Below are positions 33,655-40,865 of a stretch of 64,000 nucleotides of DNA, piece by piece. The DNA comes from Caballeronia temeraria. Lineage in GTDB: Bacteria > Pseudomonadota > Gammaproteobacteria > Burkholderiales > Burkholderiaceae. The translations under genes and the position numbers were made by a program. The stretch lies in assembly GCF_001544795.2 (NCBI RefSeq), contig NZ_FCOI02000032.1, forward strand, positions 25,347 to 89,346, written 5' to 3'. Position 1 is the stretch's first letter; every line of letters begins with the position of its first letter. The notes under the pieces are model-generated. The model was not told the DNA's origin. It did no database searches and was given only the letters and a program-made list of their open reading frames with translations.

Positions 33655-34475
33655 GCTTGCAGCGTGTCGCGCGCCGGTTGCAGCGAGGCGAGGAATTGCA
33701 TTGCGTGTTCGCGGCCGCCCATGGTCCAGACATTGAGATGATCGGCATCTTCGATGAGCGCGAGATGCTTGTCGCCGCGCGCGGCGTCGAAGAGACGCTG
33801 AAAGTGCGCGGGCGGTATCACGCCGTCTCGAGTGCCGCCGTAGATCAGCAAGGGCGCATCGATCGATGCGATTTTCGCGAGGCTTTCGTAGCGATCGCGC
33901 GCGAGAAGCCGCACGGGAAAGAGCCAGAAGCGTTGCGCTGCGACATCGACGATGCTCGTGAACGGTGCTTCGAGCATCAGCGCGCTGATTGTCGCTTCCC
34001 TGGCAAGCTGCACCGCGACGCCGGTGCCGAGCGAATAGCCATGCAGCACGATATTCGATGATCGCGCCGATGCGTACGCGTAGGCGGCGCGCGCATCGGC
34101 ATAGAGGCCGGCTTCGTGCGGTTTGCCGGGATTGCCGCCGTAGCCGCGATATTCGGCGAGCAGCACGCCATAGCCCGCTTCGATCATCTCCAGCGCGATA
34201 TGGCCGCGTTGGGCGAGGTCTTCGCCGTTACCGTGAAAGAGGATGACTGTCGGCGCGGTTCCATCGGGCGGCGCTTTGTAGCGCATGGTCAGATCGAGGC
34301 CGTCGGCGGTTCGTATGATGACTGCTTCGGTGCGTTGTTCCAGCTCGGCGTTCTTGAAGGCTTCGATCTGCTCCAGTGGATAGACGAGCCTTCCTTGCAG
34401 CCAGTACAGGCCGGCAAGCGCGATCGAGTAGATCAGCGCTACTGCAAGGACGGCGATCCAGAGGACTTCGCGCAT
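33651..34475 (-). CDS. Membrane-anchored alpha/beta hydrolase
   Basis: 274 aa. One N-terminal hydrophobic segment (residues 4-26) is followed by an alpha/beta-hydrolase domain with oxyanion motif FHGNGED, nucleophile elbow Gly-Tyr-Ser-Leu-Gly, and the acid and His in GTRDGVIP and DADHLNVW. It resembles the ABHD13/BEM46-like family of membrane hydrolases, likely facing the periplasm or membrane surface. Substrate unknown. Confidence 0.85.
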   Translation of the reverse strand: MREVLWIAVLAVALIYSIALAGLYWLQGRLVYPLEQIEAFKNAELEQRTEAVIIRTADGLDLTMRYKAPPDGTAPTVILFHGNGEDLAQRGHIALEMIEAGYGVLLAEYRGYGGNPGKPHEAGLYADARAAYAYASARSSNIVLHGYSLGTGVAVQLAREATISALMLEAPFTSIVDVAAQRFWLFPVRLLARDRYESLAKIASIDAPLLIYGGTRDGVIPPAHFQRLFDAARGDKHLALIEDADHLNVWTMGGREHAMQFLASLQPARDTLQA

Positions 34476-34547
34476 GGGTGTCGGCGGCGGGGCGGCGTTC
34501 CTCGTATGGTAGTGGGTTTGGGATGTTGGATTCGTGCGCCACCTCCC

Positions 34548-35918
34548 TCACTCCTGCACATCCACATCCCCCTGCCGCAAGCTCAACGGCATTTCCGCCG
34601 CGATTTCCTTCTCGACGACCTCCGCATCCCGCCCGCGATTAAAAAGCGCGTTAAGCAGAATCGCAAACACCGCCGCCAGCGTGATCCCGCTATGCGTCAG
34701 CGGCCCCGCCCATGCCGGCATATGCGCAAAGAATGTCGGCGCGGCAAGCGGAATCACGCCCACGCCCAGACTGATCGCGATGATGAGCAAGTTGTTCTTG
34801 CTGTCGAAATCGACCTTGCTGAGAATCTTCACGCCGGTCGCCGCGACCATGCCGAACATCGCGATGCCCGCGCCGCCGAGCACGACCACGGGTATCGATG
34901 CAATCAGATTCGAAAGCTTCGGCAGCAGCCCGAGCAGAATCAGGATCACGCCCGATACCGCGACCACCCAGCGGCTTTTTACGCCCGTAATCCCCACGAG
35001 CCCGATGTTCTGCGAAAACGACGAATGCGGAAACGTATTGAAGATACCGCCGATCACCGTGCCCAGACCATCGGTGCGCAGGCCGCGCGTCGCATCGTGA
35101 CGTGAGACGGGACGCATCGCGAGATCGCCGAGCGCGAGGAACATGCCGAGCGATTCCACCATGATGACGACCATCACGAGACACAGCGACGCGATCGCCG
35201 CGATATCGAAAGTCGGCATGCCGAACGCGAACGGCCGCACCGGCGCGAACCACGCGGCCTGACCGACGCCCGCGAAGTCGACGAAGCCGAGCGGCAACGC
35301 GACCACGAAGCCGATCGCCATGCCGAGCAACACGGAAATATTCGCGATGAAGCCCCGCAAATATTTATTGATGAGCAGAATCGCGAACAGCACGATGGCC
35401 GCGATCATCAGATTGCGCGGCTCGCCGAAATTCGCGGCGCCGCGTCCGCCGCCCGCCCAGTTGATCGCGACCGGAAAGAGCGTCATGCCGATCGTGAGAA
35501 TGATCGTGCCCGTGACGATCGGCGGAAAGAAACGCATTAGCCGCCCGAAAAACGGTGCGATCAGAATCGCGAACACGCCCGCCGCGATCGTCGCGCCGAA
35601 AATCGCCGTCAGGCCCGCGCCGGATGACGCCATCGCGACCATCGGTCCGACAGGCGCGAAGCTCACGCCCATGATCACCGGCAGCCGGATGCCGAACTTC
35701 CATACGCCGATGCACTGCACCAGCGTGACGAGCCCGCACGCGAAGAGGTCCGAGCTGATCAGAAACGCGATCTGTTCCTTCGGCAGCTTCAACGCCGCGC
35801 CGATGATGAGCGGCACGGCAATCGCACCCGCGTACATCACGAGCACGTGCTGGATGCCGACCGCGAGCATCTGACCGATCGGGAGCACTTCGTCGACGGG
35901 ATGAATCGTGTGGTCCAT
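34548..35918 (-). CDS. NCS2-family xanthine/uric acid permease
   Basis: 456 aa, about 14 hydrophobic segments. The NCS2 signatures are present: Q-H-V-L in TM1 (GIQHVLVMYAGA), the SxxSxxQNxG-like motif NTFPHSSFSQNIGLVGITGV and the TM8 acidic residue in VESLGMFLALGD. These fit the purine (xanthine/urate) branch. ATG 35916-35918 has GGAG 7 nt upstream; the longer frame is not membrane-like. A 375-bp divergent region separates it from the stressosome operon. Confidence 0.92.
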   Translation of the reverse strand: MDHTIHPVDEVLPIGQMLAVGIQHVLVMYAGAIAVPLIIGAALKLPKEQIAFLISSDLFACGLVTLVQCIGVWKFGIRLPVIMGVSFAPVGPMVAMASSGAGLTAIFGATIAAGVFAILIAPFFGRLMRFFPPIVTGTIILTIGMTLFPVAINWAGGGRGAANFGEPRNLMIAAIVLFAILLINKYLRGFIANISVLLGMAIGFVVALPLGFVDFAGVGQAAWFAPVRPFAFGMPTFDIAAIASLCLVMVVIMVESLGMFLALGDLAMRPVSRHDATRGLRTDGLGTVIGGIFNTFPHSSFSQNIGLVGITGVKSRWVVAVSGVILILLGLLPKLSNLIASIPVVVLGGAGIAMFGMVAATGVKILSKVDFDSKNNLLIIAISLGVGVIPLAAPTFFAHMPAWAGPLTHSGITLAAVFAILLNALFNRGRDAEVVEKEIAAEMPLSLRQGDVDVQE

Positions 35919-36293
35919 AGGCGCTCCGGCGGATCGATTGGGGTTCGAATCGGTCGCCCGAGTATTGCACCGCCCGGCACCCAAAAAAATAATCGAGCCG
36001 CTATACGCGGGATCGCAAAGCGCGCGTCGGTCGCGAGGACTTTTGACCGGTGTTTGTCTACCCGCAAGCGAACGAGCGGCAGCATTTGCCGATTCATGCG
36101 GGCCCAATCGCCGCAACGCGAATTATTCCCGCAAACCCTTGCGCTACAAGGCTTCCCACACTGTCGATTTTTGGGATGACGTGCTACATTCCGAGCGCTT
36201 TGCGTGGCTTTATTTCGATAGCCTTCGCGGCAATGCAACAAACCAGCTTTCGGGCTCGGCGCCCAAAAACATCATTCGCACGGGGATCTCGGC
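35919..36293. other. Divergent intergenic region between purine permease and stressosome operon
   Basis: No coding gene is supported. For the leftward gene a run of seven Ts (minus strand, 35984-35990) follows a weak CCGC/GCGG stem inside its leader. For the rightward operon TACATT (36185-36190) is a reasonable -10. Low GC patches around 36120-36250 mark the promoter zone. Confidence 0.4.
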
Positions 36294-37211
36294 ATGGAAA
36301 TGGTCGGCGGAATGCGGCTAGCCCAACTGTTCACCAGCAATCAGGAGCAATTGCTCGCGGAGTGGTTCGCGCAGCAGCACGCCATCGCGGCGCGGCGCGG
36401 GCTCGTCGGTGAAGCGGAATTGCGCAATCAGTTCGCGCAGTTCGTCTCGCTTCTGGTGGCGGCGCTCGGCTCGTCCGAGCGCGTCGATTTCAAGGCGCTC
36501 GCCTGGCAGGAAGTGCGCGCTTTTCTCGCGGAAATGTCGTCGCAGCGCGCGCGTCAGGGTTTCACGCCCGTCGAAACCGCGATGTTCGTGTTCTCGCTCA
36601 AGCAGCCGCTCTTCGCGCGCCTGCGCGAGACGCTCGTCGACGACGCCGCCACGCTCGCCGATCTCACCTGGACGATCAGCACGCTCTTCGACGAACTCGG
36701 CCTCTTCACGACGGAAGTGTTCCAGGCGAGCCGCGAGCAGGTCATCGTGCGCCAGCAGCAGGAACTGCTCGAACTGTCGACGCCCGTCGTGCAGTTGTGG
36801 GACGGCATTCTCGCGCTGCCGCTCATCGGCACGCTCGATTCCGCGCGCACGCAGGTCGTGATGGAAAACCTGCTGCAGAAGATCGTCGAGACGGGCGCGG
36901 CCATTTCGATCATCGACATCACCGGCGTGCCGACCGTCGATACGCTCGTCGCACAACACCTGCTGAAGACGGTTGCCGCGGCGCGTCTGATGGGCGCGGA
37001 TTGCATCATCAGCGGCATTCGTCCGCAGATCGCGCAGACCATCGTGCATCTCGGCGTGAACCTCTCGAACGTCACGACCAAGGCGACGCTCGCATCGGCG
37101 TTCGTCGTCGCGCTGCAGCGCACGGGCAAGTCGGTGACGGCGGCGTTCGCGCAGGATGCGTCGCGCGGCGGCCGCGCGAGCGACGGCTTCGATTCGCTGC
37201 AAGCGGAATGA
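36294..37211 (+). CDS. rsbR: Stressosome sensor/scaffold RsbR (RsbRD-type N-terminus plus STAS)
   Basis: 305 aa. The N-terminal helical sensor domain (about 8-150) is of the RsbRD_N type rather than globin-like, followed by a STAS domain (about 160-280). The two RsbT target positions of B. subtilis RsbRA align with Ser183 and Thr217 (ITGVPTVDT). RsbR and RsbS build the large stressosome that holds RsbT until stress. First gene of the rsbR-S-T-X operon. Input signal unknown. Confidence 0.9.
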   Translation: MEMVGGMRLAQLFTSNQEQLLAEWFAQQHAIAARRGLVGEAELRNQFAQFVSLLVAALGSSERVDFKALAWQEVRAFLAEMSSQRARQGFTPVETAMFVFSLKQPLFARLRETLVDDAATLADLTWTISTLFDELGLFTTEVFQASREQVIVRQQQELLELSTPVVQLWDGILALPLIGTLDSARTQVVMENLLQKIVETGAAISIIDITGVPTVDTLVAQHLLKTVAAARLMGADCIISGIRPQIAQTIVHLGVNLSNVTTKATLASAFVVALQRTGKSVTAAFAQDASRGGRASDGFDSLQAE

Positions 37212-37273
37212 CAGCGCATCGCGCCATTCACAGCGCGCATCGAACGCAACGCGACTGAACGGGGTTTCAAGCG

Positions 37274-37633
37274 ATGGAACGCATTCCGATTCTCACGATG
37301 GGCAAGCTCCTGCTCGTCACCATTCAGGTCGACATGCACGACCGGCTCGCGCTCACGCTGCAGGACGATCTGACGAGCCGCATCGTGAAGGACGGCGCGC
37401 GCGGCGTGCTGATCGACATTTCCTCGCTCGACGTGGTCGATTCGTTCATCGGACGCATGATCGGCAATACGGCCGCGATGGCGCGCGTGCTCGACGCGGA
37501 GACGGTCGTCGTCGGCATGCAGCCTTCGGTCGCGATCACGCTGGTCGAACTCGGCCTCACGCTCTCGGGCGTGCGCACCGCGCTCAACGTGGAGAAAGGC
37601 ATGGCGCTCCTCTCGAGGAGCGGCATGGCCTGA
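37274..37633 (+). CDS. rsbS: Stressosome STAS protein RsbS
   Basis: 119 aa single STAS domain. The phosphorylation serine is conserved as Ser57 within ISSLDVVDSFIGRMIG, corresponding to Ser59 of B. subtilis RsbS. It scaffolds the complex with RsbR and sequesters RsbT; phosphorylation by RsbT releases it. It lies 62 bp after rsbR and 21 bp before rsbT. Confidence 0.93.
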   Translation: MERIPILTMGKLLLVTIQVDMHDRLALTLQDDLTSRIVKDGARGVLIDISSLDVVDSFIGRMIGNTAAMARVLDAETVVVGMQPSVAITLVELGLTLSGVRTALNVEKGMALLSRSGMA

Positions 37634-37654
37634 CGGCCGTATGCGAACGACGCC

Positions 37655-38095
37655 ATGACGATCTTCAATTCCACAGCCGCGCCGATGTCCACGTCGCCGC
37701 CCGACACGCTGCCGATCCGCTCCGACGAGCAGATCGTGCGGCTGCGCCAGTTCGTGCGCGAGAGAGCGGTCGCGCAGGGCCTGTCTCTCATCGACCAGAC
37801 GAAGTTCGTGACGGCGGCGAGCGAGCTGGCACGCAATACGCTCATCTATGGCGGCGGCGGCGATGCGCATTGCTACCTCGTCGAACGCAATGGCCGGCGC
37901 GGCCTCAAACTCGAATTCGTCGACAACGGACCGGGCATACCGGACATCGCGCGCGCGCTTTCCGACGGCTTCACGTCGGGCAGCGGTCTCGGGCTCGGTC
38001 TCGGCGGCGCGAAACGCCTGTGCGACGAATTCGAAATCCGCTCGGCGCCCGGCGAAGGCACGCACGTTTCGATCACAAAATGGAAACCGTTCTGA
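37655..38095 (+). CDS. rsbT: Switch protein kinase RsbT (GHKL serine/threonine kinase)
   Basis: 146 aa. GHKL ATPase with N-box SELARNTLIYG, G1 box FVDNGPGIPD and G2 box GSGLGLGLGGAKRL. It phosphorylates RsbR and RsbS on stress and then leaves the stressosome to activate its output. The extra N-terminal 20 residues before LPIRSDEQIV are Ser/Thr/Pro rich; Met11 (37685) is an alternative start. The stop is followed at once by the AGGA ribosome site of the next gene. Confidence 0.93.
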   Translation: MTIFNSTAAPMSTSPPDTLPIRSDEQIVRLRQFVRERAVAQGLSLIDQTKFVTAASELARNTLIYGGGGDAHCYLVERNGRRGLKLEFVDNGPGIPDIARALSDGFTSGSGLGLGLGGAKRLCDEFEIRSAPGEGTHVSITKWKPF

Positions 38096-38103
38096 AGGAA
38101 TCG

Positions 38104-39144
38104 ATGGCCGCGCAGCAGCGTTATGAAATCGCCGAGGCGAGCCAGATCGCCTATGCGCGGCGTTCGATCGGCGAACTCGCGCGCGGGCTCGGTTTCAACG
38201 AGACGGCCGCGGGCGAACTCGCGATCGTCGTCACCGAATGCGCCACGAATCTGCTGAAGCATGCGCAGCGCGGCGAGCTGCTCGTGCGTGCGCTCGTCGA
38301 TGGAAGCGGCAACGCGCCGCTGCGCTACGGCATCGAAGTGCTGTGCATCGACAACGGGCCGGGCATCCACGATCTGCATCGCTGCTTCGAAGATGGCTAC
38401 ACGACGGCGGGCAGTCCCGGCAACGGCATGGGCGCGATCGAGCGTCTCTCCGACGAGCTCGACATCTGGAGCGCCCCGCAACGCGGCACGGTGCTGCGCG
38501 CCGTGTTCTGGAATGCGCCGGGTGCGGCCAGCGCGCCCGCGCCGCAACTGACTTACGGTGTCGTGAACCTGCCGCTGCAAACCGAAACCGTCTGCGGCGA
38601 TGCCTGGTCCGTTCACACGCATGACGGCGAATTCACCGTGCTCGTCGCCGATGGTCTCGGTCACGGTCCGCTCGCCAATGTCGCGGCGATCGAGGCGGCG
38701 AAACTGCTCGCGGCGCACGGCGATCAGGCGCTCGATCGCATCATGGAGGTCGCCAACGATGCGCTGCGCCCGACGCGCGGCGCCGCGGTCGGCATCGCGC
38801 GCATGCCGGCGTTCGCGTCGCTGCCGGGCATGCCGGTGAGCTTCGCGGGCATCGGCAATATCGCCGCGAGCGTGTGGACCGAGGACACGCACAAGCATCT
38901 GGTGTCGCACAGCGGCATCGTCGGGCATGCGGCGCGGCGCGCGCAGATCTTCGACGTGCCGTATCCGCCCAACGCGCTCGTCGTGCTGCATTCGGACGGG
39001 CTCACGTCGCGCTGGGATCTCGCGCGCTATCCGGGCCTCGCCATGCGGCATCCGGCGCTCGTCGCGGCGGTGCTGTATCGCGACTTCGCGCGCGGACGCG
39101 ACGACGTCACCGTGTTCGTCGCCCGCGCGGCGGCCAGCGCATGA
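38104..39144 (+). CDS. rsbX: RsbX-like PP2C phosphatase with fused N-terminal RsbT-like ATPase domain
   Basis: 346 aa. The N-terminal GHKL domain (about 1-135) retains N-box TECATNLLKHA and DNGPGIHD. The C-terminal PP2C/SpoIIE domain (about 150-340) has metal-binding Asp in VADGLGHGPLA and late LHSDGLTSRWD and GRDDVTVFVAR. RsbX resets the stressosome by removing phosphate from RsbR/RsbS. The ATG at 38104 was chosen for its AAGGAA site; 38080 is possible. It overlaps the next gene by 4 bp. Confidence 0.88.
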   Translation: MAAQQRYEIAEASQIAYARRSIGELARGLGFNETAAGELAIVVTECATNLLKHAQRGELLVRALVDGSGNAPLRYGIEVLCIDNGPGIHDLHRCFEDGYTTAGSPGNGMGAIERLSDELDIWSAPQRGTVLRAVFWNAPGAASAPAPQLTYGVVNLPLQTETVCGDAWSVHTHDGEFTVLVADGLGHGPLANVAAIEAAKLLAAHGDQALDRIMEVANDALRPTRGAAVGIARMPAFASLPGMPVSFAGIGNIAASVWTEDTHKHLVSHSGIVGHAARRAQIFDVPYPPNALVVLHSDGLTSRWDLARYPGLAMRHPALVAAVLYRDFARGRDDVTVFVARAAASA

Positions 39145-40865
39145 TGACGCCGCTCTTCGTGATGCGCATCGATCACGAGCGCGATATCGTTGCGGCGCGC
39201 GTGAAGGCGCGCGATGCGAGCGCGGCGCTCGGCTTCTCGCCGCAGGACCAGACGCGCATCTCCACGTCCGTGCTCGAAGCCGCGCGCACCGTGCTGATCG
39301 CGGGTCAGGCGGCGCGCGCGGAATTTCTCGTCGATCACGCCGCGCGGCCGCCGCGTTTCGTCGTGCGCTTTCTGGCGGGCGCCGGCGCGGGCGAACGGCT
39401 GCGCGCGATGCGCAACGACGACTCGCAAGCCGCGCTCGGCCTGCTCGCGGCGCAGCGTCTGATGGATCAATGCGCGATCGCCGACGAAGCGGACGGCGTC
39501 ACGTCGATCTCGCTCGCGAAGACCTTGCCCGATGGCGCGCCGCCCAACGTCCAGGCGGCGAAGGACGCGCTCTCGCGGCCCTCGGGCGAGGACACGGCGG
39601 CGGAACTTCAGCGCCAGAACCGCGAGCTGATCGCCGCGCTCGCGGATCTTCGCGAGCGTCAGGAAGAACTCACGCGTCTCACGCGCGAACTCGAGGACAC
39701 CAATCGCGGCGTCGTCGCGCTCTACGCGGAACTCGACGCGCGCGCGGATCATCTGCGTCGCGCGGACGAATCGAAGTCGCGCTTTCTGTCGAACATGAGC
39801 CACGAGTTCCGCACGCCGCTGTCGTCGATCCGCGCGCTCTCGAAGCTCCTGCTCGATCGCATCGACGGCGAGCTCACGGAGGAGCAGGAAAAGCAGGTGC
39901 GCTTCATCCGCAAGGCGGCGGAAGATCTGTCGGAAACGGTCGACGACCTGCTCGATCTCGCGAAGATCGAAGCGGGCAAGATCGAAGTGCGCCCCGCCGA
40001 ATTCGAAGTCGATACCTTGTTTTCAGCGCTGCGCGGCATGTTGCGGCCGCTGTCGCCGGGCGGCGCGGTGGAGCTGCTGTTCGAATCGTGCGAAGGCCTG
40101 CCGCCCATCCATACCGATGAAGCCAAGGTCGCGCAGGTGCTGCGCAACTTCGTGTCGAACGCGCTCAAGTTCACCGAACGCGGCGAAGTGCGCGTCGCGG
40201 CGAGCTACGACGACGTGCGCCGGCTCATCACGTTTTCCGTAAGCGATACGGGCATCGGCATTGCGCCCGAACATCAGCAGGTCGTGTTCGAGGAGTTCGG
40301 GCAAGTCGAGAACCGGCTTCAGCAATACGTGAAGGGCACGGGCCTCGGTCTGCCGCTATGCCGCAAGCTCTGCAAGCTGCTCGGCGGCGACGTATCGCTG
40401 ACGAGCGAGCCCGGACGCGGCTCGACCTTCAGCGCGACGATTCCCGCGCATTACGGCGCGGATTTCGGCGCCGCGCATCACGCCGCGAGCGATACGCGGC
40501 CCGCCGTGCTCATCGTCGCGAGCAATCCGATCGAGCGGCTCGACTGCGAGGCGGCGCTGCGTGATTCGCCATATCGCGCGATGAGCGCCGCGACGCTCGA
40601 CGAAGCCGGGCGTCTGCTCGCGCGCACGCAGCCCGCAGCGTTGCTGCTTGCGGTGCGGCCCGCGCCGTCGGAAGCGTGGATCTGGCTCGCCGCGCTACGC
40701 GCGCAGGCCGCGACGCGCAGCATTCCGATCGTCGTGCTCGGCGAGGACGAGGATCGCAACGAAGCGCAGGCGTTGGGCGCGGCCGCGTTCATCGGAAAAC
40801 CGGTGGGCGGAGGCGCGCTGCCGGGCGTGCTCGATGCGATGACCGGCAAGGGACGACCATCATGA
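39141..40865 (+). CDS. Hybrid histidine kinase with degenerate RsbT-like N-terminus and pseudo-receiver
   Basis: 574 aa. Residues about 5-130 align with RsbT but have lost its ATP-binding residues (N-box Asn replaced by Thr in EAARTVL; DNGPGI replaced by LAGAGA). A coiled coil (about 150-210) leads to HisKA (SNMSHEFRTPLSSI) and an intact HATPase (NFVSNALKF, DTGIGI, GTGLGLPLC). The C-terminal receiver-like domain (about 453-570) lacks the acidic pocket and phospho-Asp (LLLAVRPAPSEAW) but keeps the GKP lysine. Probably the output kinase of the stressosome. Confidence 0.85.
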   Translation: MMTPLFVMRIDHERDIVAARVKARDASAALGFSPQDQTRISTSVLEAARTVLIAGQAARAEFLVDHAARPPRFVVRFLAGAGAGERLRAMRNDDSQAALGLLAAQRLMDQCAIADEADGVTSISLAKTLPDGAPPNVQAAKDALSRPSGEDTAAELQRQNRELIAALADLRERQEELTRLTRELEDTNRGVVALYAELDARADHLRRADESKSRFLSNMSHEFRTPLSSIRALSKLLLDRIDGELTEEQEKQVRFIRKAAEDLSETVDDLLDLAKIEAGKIEVRPAEFEVDTLFSALRGMLRPLSPGGAVELLFESCEGLPPIHTDEAKVAQVLRNFVSNALKFTERGEVRVAASYDDVRRLITFSVSDTGIGIAPEHQQVVFEEFGQVENRLQQYVKGTGLGLPLCRKLCKLLGGDVSLTSEPGRGSTFSATIPAHYGADFGAAHHAASDTRPAVLIVASNPIERLDCEAALRDSPYRAMSAATLDEAGRLLARTQPAALLLAVRPAPSEAWIWLAALRAQAATRSIPIVVLGEDEDRNEAQALGAAAFIGKPVGGGALPGVLDAMTGKGRPS

